Assembly: GCA_024529925.1 (NCBI GenBank)
Contig: JAFEUB010001523.1
Span: forward strand, 1 to 64,000
From: Ophthalmolycus amberensis
Lineage: Eukaryota > Chordata > Actinopteri > Perciformes > Zoarcidae
Length of the DNA: 64,000 bases
Direction: 5' to 3'
The stretch's first letter is position 1. Each line of letters opens with the position of its first letter. Of the stretch, positions 19,403-31,400 are shown piece after piece. Below the pieces are notes generated by a model. That model saw nothing but the letters and a program-made list of their open reading frames with translations. It did no database searches and had not been told where the DNA came from. A program made the translations under genes and the position numbers.

Positions 19403-22400
19403 CTGTAGAGACAGACACACTCATGTGTTAAAGCTGCATTCTCTCTAGTGTCCACCAGGGGGCGACTCCTCTGGTTGTATAGAAGTCTATGAGAAAATGA
19501 CTCTACTTCTCTCTTGATTTATTACCTCAGTAAACATTGTAAACATGAGTTTATGGTCTCAATCTCTAGTTTCAAGTCTTCTTCAATACAGCATGATGTT
19601 CATTTAGTACATTATGGTTCATTTAGAGTCACACAGACCATAAAGCAGGGGATGCTTTAGGGCGGGGCTACTGTGATTGACAGGTCTCTCATAGATCATA
19701 AAGGATGTGTGTGTGTCCTCACCGGCCGTCTGATATTCACAGTTGTTGACCTTCTCTCTGATAGTGCTGAGAGCGATCGGCTTCTTGACGATGTCATAGT
19801 AGTCAGGCACCTACAGACAGACAGACAGGTAAGTTACCGGTAAGGTATCCAGGTGTATATATATATTCATTAGTGCTGGGCAACGATTCAAATCTTTAAT
19901 CGCATGATTTTTTTGCGATTAATCGCAATTAATCTCATTGTTATGGCAAAGTTCAATAATGAATTCTAAAGTAGTGTTTTGTGCACTTTTATTTTGAAAG
20001 TGCTGCTCTATGAACAAAGGTGAATAACATTGTGTGTAAACACTTTAAACACATCAGGTTGTTGTTAGCAGCAGTATTCCCTTCACACAGCAGCAGTTAT
20101 AACACAGTTATAATGATTCTGATCATAGATATTCAGCCGGTGTTCACAACTTCATCTTCATGTGTAAGAGATGATATTTAAATATACTTCTTGAAAACTG
20201 CAAACCTATCTACGTCATGTTGTTATGTTTGTTAAAGTCTCAGTAGTGATACTAAATGATGCTTATTATACATATTACAAACAAAACACTTTAAAAGCTC
20301 TAAAAACATAATTTAAATGAATCATTAATTTTCTTGGTATTGTGGTCAGACACATAATAACGCTGATTACTGTAATATGTGTGGTATTAGTTATAAATGT
20401 ACGTTGGTACATAGAGGGTCATAAGAAGCTGTACATGGAGGGACTTAGGACCCAGGGGAGTGTAGGTGAAGGAAACAGGAAGAGACGCCACACAAACAGC
20501 TGTTCACCAATCGCTGCCGGCCGGTTCTGGTGTTAAAAATGTCGCTTAATAATAAAATAAAACGGTTTCTGATTCTGATCTGCTAAAAACTGCGTTAACG
20601 CGCGATAAAATAATTGTCGGCGTTAATTAATTAATTAAATGTGTTAACGCGATAATAACACGTTAACTTGCCCAGCACTAATATTAATGTACCTGTGTAT
20701 CTAGGTGTGTATATATGAATATACAGGTGTATAAATATTAGGGGTGTCACGGATCACAAACCTCACGGTTCGGTTCGGATCACGGTTCAGGAGTCACGGT
20801 TCGGATCAACAAAGAAAAGGGGAGGAGACAAATATAACTTTGCTTTCCATTTATTAATTAAAGAACTTCAAGAACACTTAAAGCAAAGAACTTTGGGCTA
20901 TAGTCTTACATGAAAACAAAAATATTGAAGATGTCCAATTTGAAACAAAATGAAATAAATAAATAAAAATAAAATATTCAAGAATACTCAATTCTGATAT
21001 CCTCATCCTTTCATCAATACTGAAAGAAAGAAACAGCTAGTGAGCTAGCTTCCACTGTTTACACTGAACTGAACTGCTCAGCAACAACTTGGGTCTGTGT
21101 TTACTTCCTGTCAGGTTATGTCATTCAAATACACAATAATGTTTACCATTACTGTGACATTATTTTCAAAAAGATGAGAATATCTCCATTGTCTCCATGG
21201 TCGACCTTTCTGTGGTGACTGGAATATTATTGGGCCTGTCTAGCTTCACTCTGATACTTCTGTCAGCACCTGAACCAGGTGTGTGTCTGTGTGACTCTCA
21301 CAGAGGGGGCGTGTCTACAGCGCCGGACTAAGAATCACTCCGCCGTGGTGAAAGCAGTCTCTACAGTCTTTTCCTTCTCATAGAGGCCTGGAACAGCTTC
21401 ACACTGAAGTGGGTGCGTGAGTGGACTTCGTAGCGTGGCTCAAGCATTTTAACCAGATTTAGAAATCCTTTGTTTTCTACACCGGAGTGTCCCCGTCGCT
21501 GACAGACGGGATGGTGTCTCTTCATATGTGTGGACATGCCGATGTTTTGCCGTTGTCGTGTGTCTTTCTCTTTAAATAACGCCTACATACCGTAACGGTT
21601 TCGTCCACCACCCTCATCCGTCATTATACGTTACAGGGAAGACAAAATGTTCCCAAACTTGCGACTTAAATGACGCCGCGGCTTCTGACATTCCTCCGCT
21701 CGCCATGACTTCACCGTTAAATGCTTCTAACCTGCTCCGTTCACGTGAACACACTACTGCTTTATATCTGTTCACTGACACTCTGCATTGATATTCGGGG
21801 ACTTGCTACTTGAAAAGGAACAGCAACAGTAGAACTTTACACACTATGATGATTACACTAAAAACAAAATTAAAATAAATAAATAAATACTCTATTGATC
21901 CGCGGTTCACGAGTGATCCGAACCGTGAGGGCTGATCCGAACGGATCACGGATCGATCCGTGATCCGTGACACCACTAATAAATATGAATGAATACTGCG
22001 TACCTGAGTCCTGGACACCAGCTTCTTGAACGGCCAGCTGTCTTCATGTCTGACGAGCTCCACAGTCAGCTGCTCACAGGCCGACAGCTCGTGGACGCCG
22101 TAGTTCCTGCCGGAGGAACGTCGGCTTGACGAAGAGGAGGATGAAGGAGGGAGGACGGGTCTGGAGGTTTTAGGAGGCGGAGCTACGTTTAGGGGAGGAG
22201 CAGAGGGGAGAGGTCAATAACTGAAAACCAGGAAGACGCTTCACTTCCTGGTTCAACATTCTAACCGGGGCCCCGTTCCTCGTACGTGGCTAACTGAGTT
22301 AGCCGGATCATTTTCAGGATAAGATGACGTAGATCAGGCTTTTCGGTTCCACGAAGCAAGTTTGGCAAAATCACCATGGCAACACATCCATAAGCTTGAA

Positions 22401-25400
22401 CCTGCTCCAGCGCAGGCTAACTGAAGGTAGCTGGATAAGCTGCCACTCCCCCGGAAAACATGGCAGCTCCTGTCATATACGGTAGTCTGATGCGCTTGCG
22501 CATATACTGGGGGTTATACGGGAGTTGATGAAATGCTAAAGTGAGACACACGGTGATCCTTAAAAGCAGCGGAGCAAACTAAGAAGCCTCTATTGCATTA
22601 ATGTGCAGCTCCCTTCCTCAGAGATCCACTGATGAAGGAGGATATTAGTTAGATGAGCGTTTTATAGGGAGAGAGTTCTTCCACATCGCCAAGATCCGTT
22701 ATCACATCATGATGACTTCCTATACGAGCGCTGTCCATTCTGCCCACAAGGAATCATTTCTTTACAGAGCTTCTGGAGCAGACATTGAACACCACACTGC
22801 CTGTCCACAGACTGGATGCAGCCTTGAGCTGTTGTGCGAGTGCTGCGTTGTTGTAGTGTCGGCGATGCGGAGAACAGTGGGGAAAGCCGCTGCATGCCGC
22901 GCTGTTGGTAAAGTTTATTTGGCGCTTAATAAACTTATGGATGTGTTCTTCACATCACCATGGCACATATTGTGCTGACTCAGCATTCTGAGTCATGTGT
23001 GTGTGCTTAGTGTGTACTTGCTCTCATGTCCTCTTGATGGCTGGTTGCACACATGAGGTTAAAGCACTCATAATGATATGACAGTGTTATTAGTACAGCA
23101 GTACATCATTACTGTAGAACATGATGAAGGTGGATCATGATGAGAACAGAGAATCACACACTATTGATCTTCACTGCTTCAGTTGATTGAATGTCTGATG
23201 AATAATACACACACACATACTGATCCGCCCACACACAGACTCACACACGCATATTCACACTGCTAGTTCTATATGTGATCTACACACACATGTACATACA
23301 CATATATAGTACATGATACATGAGGGCATACAGTACATATGTCCTCATGTTAATGAGTATCATTAGATCCTCGTTGGGCTTGTTTTTATTACTTATTCTG
23401 AAAGAGTTGAGATCATTATTGTCGCTATCGATCTCATTGGATGATGCATCATGAAGTCTACTGCCAGCAGCACATTAAAGACATGTCATGTGATTGGTTG
23501 GGGTGATGAGGCATTAAAACCTCTTATCACTCCTGTAAAATTTGCCTAAAACGCCGATCCAATGCGTACCCAAAGTAAACTGACAGCTCTTATTGAACCG
23601 TTGGGAGTACATGTATGGTTTTAATCTTTATTGAAAGGGAACACTCTGAAGTTTCTTCCCAAACCGCCAGAATCACTGTCAGTGCTACTGGCATTGAGTT
23701 ATACAGTTTACCACACACTGAAACAGAAGGCAGCAGCTATCTATGGCTGGCACTGAGGAGCTTAGATCCACAGGACGTCATAGACCTGCAACACGTTGAC
23801 ATGTGATAACAATACGACAGAAAACAAATATTTTACACGTGGTTTACTAAGAGTACGTCCTTTGGAGGCTCGTAGACGCCACGTCAAAATCAGAGACTAC
23901 GATAGACTACGTGTCCGAAACTCTAACTCCAGTTTGTTGATGTCGCTGTCTGGTTATCTACAGCGTATTTAACCAGTCGACTTTCACACATTCTTGAAAA
24001 TTCTCACCAACTACACTCTGCACTTCAAGATCCGTGACCACAACCTGACTGGCGGTGTGAGATTTGAGTTTGCAGATATTTTCCCAGCATGCACCCATAT
24101 GCAAATCCTAGCGTTCTCTTCGTAATTTCATTGGCTTTAACGAAGCTGAGTTTGAACAGGATCCGTTTCCAACTGGCTCGAATATACTCAAAGAAGAGCA
24201 GCGGGCATTGTCTTTCAAAGCGGACTCTCGTTGGCTGTTCCAGGATGTGACCAGGCTATAGAAGCTCCCATTGGGTCAAATGAGGTGTCACTCTAACCGG
24301 CGGACTTGCCGGCGTCCATCTTGAGACACAGAGATGCAGTGTTTACATTTTAACGAGCGTTATGACGAGAAATGCAGCGAAGATTATCAAAATCGACTGG
24401 CTAATTTGAAATCATGCAACAGCCCCCCGTGGGTGTTTATGGACGTACTAATGTGTTTTGGACTAAATCTTTGACTGGAATCGATCGAGTGGACCCTTAG
24501 CGACCAAGCCAGACCGTTTTTGGAAGAGTAGGATCCACGAGGGAGCCGTTATGAATCATAATCGGCGAGTCATGGCGATATTTCTTCAGCTATTTTTGCA
24601 GTGTATGGTTGACGGAGACGTTAACTGTACCTGCTGTTGTGTGTATCTTGAAATGGTTTGCATACATCGAGTTACAGCCGGGCCGTCAGAGTGGCAACAG
24701 GTTAAAATGAGCCGATACATTCCCAACACTGACGCATTGAACGTGTCTGATATGTTGCCGTGCTTCTTGTCTCGTCCTCTCAGCGGTGCCGCTGTTCTAT
24801 TTTGCTGTGATTACGGTCTTGACTTCCTCATATGCGTTCATGATCATCTCCTGCTCGTCAGCGGAGAACAAAGAGGCTCTTTCTTTGACTTTATTTCACA
24901 TTGTACTGTTAGAACATCATGGTTTGGGTGATCCACGCTTCCCCCTTTAGAAGTAGGACGGGCACGCGCAATCATCCTGATCCTGATCGTCTGGGTCGGA
25001 TTAACTGTTTGAGAGGATCAGCCTCGGAGAAACCGACATAGCCTGACTTCAATCATCTCCTTCATTTAGGCTGCTAAAGGACATTTGATCGACTTAGTGA
25101 ACCACGGACCAGGAACGGGCCTGGTCACCTGTCGGTAGGTGTTTACATTACATTCATTTGGCAGACGCTTTTATCCAAACCGACTTACAATTCAGATTCT
25201 ATCACACCGTAGCCACAGATACGGGAGCAATTTTGGGGTTAAGTGTCTTGCTCAAGGACGCAGATTAGCGGAGCCAGGGTTCGAACCGCGATCCTCAGAT
25301 TGAAGGACGGCCTTTCTCTCCACTGAGCCACCGTCTTACTGTTTATTGATTGGTTGTTTACCTGTTGGTGGTTTCTTGCGGGGCTCGGTCTGACCCGGTG

Positions 25401-28400
25401 AGGTTTTGGTGTTGCCGTTTGGTGCCAGGATCTCGTGGCTCAGACGGGCACTGATCCGACTCCCAGAACGGGGCTGAGGTTTACCTGCAGAGGTGTTGGC
25501 CTTCACAGTGGGGGGTGTGGCCTTCTTACCTGAGGACCTGTGATTGGATAGAATCGGGAATTAGAGCTCGAGTAAACTGGGATCAGGGTCTACAGTAAAC
25601 CGGGATCAGGGTCTACAGTAAACCGCTAGCAGGGTCTACAACAGATACTGACTTGGCGGCGGATGCGTTTTTCCCTGCTGAAGCAGGCCTGCTGTTCTGG
25701 GCAGTAGCCTGTTGACCTTTGGGCGTGGCCTGTTGACCCTTGCCTTTAAGGGGCGGGGCCAGGTTTTTCTTTGTTCTGCATAGATTTCGAGAGGAGAAGC
25801 TGCTGTTTGAGACTGATCTCACAGTAAATGGTCGAGGTGGAATATTTCCACACTTACCTCACTACTGCTTCTTCTTCCTCCTCCTCCTCCTCCTCCTCCT
25901 CCTCTGACTCTTCTTCCTCTGACTCCTCTTCTTCCTCCGACTCTTCTTCTTCCTCTTCTAGCTCCTCTTCCTCATCAATAGAAGAACGTTGACGGGACGG
26001 GAGGCGGCTTGATCTCTGCTTGGGTCGACAGTCTGGACAGAACCAGTCCCCTTCTGGAACAGACTAAAGACAAGCAGACAATATGCGTTTGGTGTTAGCA
26101 TGATGCTAAAAATAAAGCCTAGAGGCGGGGCCTCAGACAGTGGGTGTGGTTAGCATACCTAGAGGCGGGGCCTCAGACAGTGGGTGTGGTTAGCGTACCT
26201 AGAGGCGTGGCCTCAGACAGTGGGTGTGGTTAGCGTACCTAGAGGCGGGGCCTCAGACAGTGGGTGTGGTTAGCGTACCTAGAGGCGTGGCCTCAGACAG
26301 TGGGTGTGGTTAGCGTACCTTGAGGCGTGGCCTCAGACAGTGGGTGTGGTTAGCGTACCTAGAGGCGGGGCCTCAGACAGTGGGTGTGGTTAGCGTACCT
26401 AGAGGCGTGGCCTCAGACAGTGGGTGTGGTTAGCGTACCTTGAGGCGTGGCCTCAGACAGTGGGTGTGGTTAGCGTACCTAGAGGCGTGGCCTCATACAG
26501 TGGGTGTGGTTAGCGTACCTTGAGGCGTGGCCTCATACAGTGGGTGTGGTTAGCAGACCTTGAGGCGTGGCCTCATACAGTGGGTGTGGTTAGCGTACCT
26601 TGAGGCGTGGCCTCATACAGTGGGTGTGGTTAGCGTACGTTGAGGCGGGGCCTCATACAGTGGGTGTGGTTAGCGTACCTTGAGGCGTGGCCTCATACAG
26701 TGGGTGTGGTTAGCGTACGTTGAGGCGGGGCCTCATACAGTGGGTGTGGTTAGCGTACCTTGAGGCGGGGCCTCAGACAGTGGGTGTGGTTAGCGTACCT
26801 TGAGGCGGGGCCTCAGACAGTGGGTGTGGTGTCCTCGATCACAGCCGTCACACAGCAGCATGTTGTCGGCGTCTCCTTTGCGTCTGCAGATGCGACAGCG
26901 AGCATTGAGGATGGAGCGAGACCAGAGAACACTTCTCTCCAGACTGGACAGGTGGACAAACACCTGGACAAACATCAGCATGTCAAACCCACAATAAACA
27001 CACCACACTATCTCATAGAATAACAGCTGCTCCAGTGTCCAACATGTCTAGCGTCGACAATGTGAACTTTACCAACTGAAACATATAATAGTGTTTGTCT
27101 GTTCCACTGACGGACTCACATTGTTACTAAAGTGTTGGAAGAGAAACCAAATGTGTTTCTATAAGAAGTCTGTTAAAGAGGGTTTTCTGACCTGAGACAG
27201 ACTTGAGCAGATCTGAAGAGACTCCCTCCATCGCTCCAACACGGTCTTAGTGACCCGACCGCTGTCACTGCCGTCTGAGGACACAGACAGAGAGACAACA
27301 GACATGCAGGGGGACAGAGAGACAAACAGACATGCAGGGGGACAGAGAGACAAACAGACATACAGGGGGACAGAGAGACAAACAGACATACAGGGGGACA
27401 GAGAGAGAAAAAGTGAGTTTTCTGCTGACTTGAAACTCTTCACAGCTGTTAATGAGGTCAGATCAGAATATGATTCTACTGAGAGACTTAATATTCATAA
27501 TAACAATCGTTTTAGAGTCTGTCCTTAAACAGGAAGTCCTACCATCACTGGCCTGGTCCTCGTCCTTCTTCTTGTTCTTCTTGTTCTTCTGGTCTTTCTT
27601 TGAGTCTTCGTCTCCTGTAAAGAACCAGAGAACATGTAAACATACTCTGACCTGTAGAACAAGTAGATGATCATGAACTGGACTACTGTTCACATATCAC
27701 ATCATCTCTGCGTGTGAGGGAGTTCAATTCTCCACGTCATTCATGAGAGAACATCATGAGCTGTGAACTCCTCCTGTATATTTGTATCAGTATTACAGTC
27801 TTATCATAGGACTCACCCAGCGGAGCTTTGATGAAGCGCCTCTCGATGCCTTGCTCAATGTGAGTCAGGGCCTGAGCCAGGATTTGTACCGAGCTGCTGA
27901 CCAGCTGAGGAGTCCCGCCGCCGCTGCTGATCGCCACGCTGTCCGACCTCAACTCCTGTAGCCTGTCGAAGACACATCTGTCAACAGCGCGTCATAAACG
28001 GTGGTTCTGAGGGGGAGGAGCCTGTCGGCTTGAAATCCATCAAGTCATATCTTCAGCTGTGTACCTGTCTCTGGCTCTCGGGTGGACAGGTGAGTCCACC
28101 TCCATGGGTTCCACTCGTCCATTCATCCCTCCGCTCTCTCTGCCGTCAGAACACAGCAGCTCGTAGTATCCCGCTTCCAGCGCTGAGCGCCACACCTGTC
28201 TGTCCATCACCTGAGCACAGACGGAGAGAGACAGGTGAGTGTGAGGGCACCTGCTGTGTCTGGTTATCTGTGTTCACCAGGTGTGTGTGTGTGTGTGTCA
28301 GTACCTTCAGGGTTCCCAGGGTTCCCTGGTGGATTCGGTCCTCGATGTCCAACAGCAGATCTCTCAGTCTACCCTCCATCAGAGTCTCAGCTGCAGAGGT

Positions 28401-31400
28401 GCATTCTGGGACAGATTGGGACAACTCCAGATCATCTGGACAAACAGGACAGGTGAGTGATTACAGGTAATTTACCAGTGTGTATATTCACCAGCGTCGG
28501 AAATACGAGGGCAAAGGGCAAAACTGCCCCTAAGAAATATCATTTTGCCGCTGATATCACATGGAGGGGCAAAAAATGCCCCCGAACTTTCTAAACGAAT
28601 AAATAAATGGAGCGCTTCTTCATCAGACCTGTGACTGAGGTCCACTCAGCAGACACTCTCATGTTAGTGCACCTCTACGCTGACATTCACGGTAAACTCA
28701 TTCAAACGGCGCAGATCGGGAGCGAGCGAAGGACTTTGAAAGTTAGCGGAAACATTAACGTGAGACAACATCCGGTTTCTTCAGACGAACAACCGGTTTT
28801 CAGAATAAGATGCCAACAAAGTATGAATTATATTCACATTAAGTATGAAACATGCTGCAGCTCGTGAGTTAAAGGGAAAATACACCTAAAGTGTCTTTAT
28901 TCTTTGATTTGAGGGTTGCTGGAAATGAATAATACCTGACTGACAGTCAATTAAGATATTTTACCAAGTAAACACTCTGAACTGAATTTGTACCTTCAAA
29001 TGGCACATTTTTTTAATTTTTAAGGTGCTATAAAAATGTTTTTCTCAATAATTCCATACAATGACTGATGTATATGTAATCAAGGCATCGTTGACTTAAT
29101 AATTGTTAATAGTTTAAAAAAATGTAACAACAATAAGTAACCACAAAGAAATAAGAATAAAATTGAATATGATTGTCTTATGTTTAAAAAATCTAAGAAA
29201 ACACTTTGAATCTTATTATTGCCATTTAATGACAATTGCTCATATACTGTAAGCCTAAATAAGTATATTTATTATTTTGAACAAAGGTTAAATGTTATTT
29301 CACAAGTTTCAAAAAGTGCCCCCAATTTATTTTAAATGCCCTGGATTTCAGTCAGTGGGGGCAAAAATTGCCCCTAAAAAACATGTGAATTGCCTACCCT
29401 GGTATTCACCAGTTTATAGACGTACCTGTGTGTATGTCCCTGTCTACCTGTGTGTAGGTACCCGTCTACCTGTGTGTAGGTACCCGTCTACCTGTGTGTA
29501 GGTACCCGTCTACCTGTGTGTAGGTACCTGTGTGTATGTCCCCGTCTACCTGTGTGTAGGTACCTGTGTGTATGTCCCCGTCTACCTGTGTGTAGGTACC
29601 TGGGTGTATGTCCCCGTCTACCTGTGTGTAGGTACCTGGGTGTATGTCCCCGTCTACCTGTGTGTAGGTACCTGGGTGTATGTCCCCGTCTACCTGTGTG
29701 TAGGTACCTGGGTGTATGTCCCCGTCTACCTGTGTGTAGGTACCCGTCTACCTGTGTGTAGGTACCTGGGTGTATGTCCCCGTCTACCTGTGTGTAGGTA
29801 CCTGGGTGTATGTCCCCGTCTACCTGTGTGTAGGTACCTGGGTGTATGTCCCCGTCTACCTGTGTGTAGGTACCTGGGTGTATGTCCCCATCTACCTGTG
29901 TGTAGGTACCTGTGTAACTGTACTTGTTCCTGTCACAGTTCTGCAGCAGGTGTGTCAGTCTGTCTCTCTCCTGCAGCAGTGCCTCCTTCAGGCCGCTCTC
30001 TCTGTGACCTCGGGGGTTCAGAGACTCGATCAGCTGATCCACCTCCTCCACTGAGGTGTAGAAGAACCATTGGTTGAGACGTTTCACTGGCGGCCCACAT
30101 GTGTGGAGGGGGGCGGGGCTTGAGCCAGCACTGTCCAGGAGAATGTGTTTTTTGTCATAATTAGAAACGTCTGAACACCTGTGCTCCTAAAATTAAAAAC
30201 AAACAGGACCAAAATAACCAACCTCCCCTCAGCGGGCTCCTCCTTGACCTCCTCCTTGTCCTCCATCTTGGCCGTGGCATCCTGTGCAGGTGTGGGCCGT
30301 GGACGCAGCATGTCCTCCGTCAGGCCGAAGCAGTCGTCCTCTACGAACAGGGTGGAGGCTGAGGGGAGGAGCCAGTAGCGGCGGTACAGACGGTCTCGGC
30401 CCAGCGGCAGCAGGCAGGTGCAGGCCGCCGACTTCTGGATCCGCTCCTGCAGCTCTTGAACCTGCGGCACGAAGAAGGAGACACTACGATCACTCCGAGT
30501 CTACGGAGTTAACAGTCCTCATTTATACATTAAAAAAAACATCATGTTCCTGACCTTCTCCTGCTCCTCCTGCTCCTCTGCACTCAGCACGCCGGGGGGG
30601 CACGATGGGGGTTTAGGGTCAGAGGTCCTAGGGTTGACTTTAGTTGGAGGGACAGGAGACACTCATGACTCAGCAGAAAGGAGGAGGAGACACTCATGAC
30701 TCAGCAGAAAGGAGGAGCCGACAACCATGACTCGGCAGAAAGGAGGAGGAGACACTCATGACTCGGCAGAAAGGAGGAGACGACACGCATGACTCGGCAG
30801 AAAGGAGGAGACGACACGCATGACTCGGCAGAAAGGAGGAGACGACACGCATGACTCGGCAGAAAGGAGGAGACGACACGCATGACTCGGCAGAAAGGAG
30901 GAGACGACACGCATGACTCGGCAGAAAGGAGGAGACGACACGCATGACTCGGCAGAAAGGAGGAGACACGCATGACTCGGCAGAAAGGAGGAGGACACGC
31001 ATGACTCGGCAGAAAGGAGGAGGAGACACGCATGACTCGGCAGAAAGGAGGAGACACGCATGACTCGGCAGAAAGGAGGAGCTGACACGAATGACTCAGC
31101 AGAAAGGAGACACGCATGACTCAGCAGAAAGAAGACACGCATGACTCAGCAGAAAGGAGACACGCATGACTCAACAGAAAGGAGACACGCATGACTCAGA
31201 TGCGTATTTTTTACCCTCCATCTTCTTCTTGTTGGGGGAAGAGTTTTGCTCCTCGTCTTCCTCAGTGAGGTCTACAGGAGTCTCACTACAGGCACAGACA
31301 ACATGTTCACAACTTTTCTAGTGACTGATGACGGAATCAAGGAGACACATGAACACATGATGAGTCGTACCCGTTGGTGTTGAGTCCTCCCTTCACTTCC

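Larger units (their letters stand above)
22267..25120. mobile_element. PIF-Harbinger transposon, degenerate, in baz1a intron 26
   Basis: Ends GGCCCCGTTCCTCGTACGTGG and (inverted) GGCCCGTTCCTGGTCCGTGG are related terminal repeats. The interior has remnants of both classic Harbinger genes: a transposase on the plus strand (near 22690-22975) and a Myb-like accessory protein on the minus strand (near 24810-24910). Both are broken. The 3-bp target duplication is not clear. Confidence 0.78.

Noticed and set aside
24551..24931. 126-codon plus-strand frame
   Set aside because: It lies inside the Harbinger element, antisense to the Myb-like remnant, and has no recognisable domain.
25200..25335. A functional tRNA gene (A and B boxes on the minus strand)
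   Set aside because: No cloverleaf with a proper acceptor stem is apparent, and the body and tail are those of a SINE.
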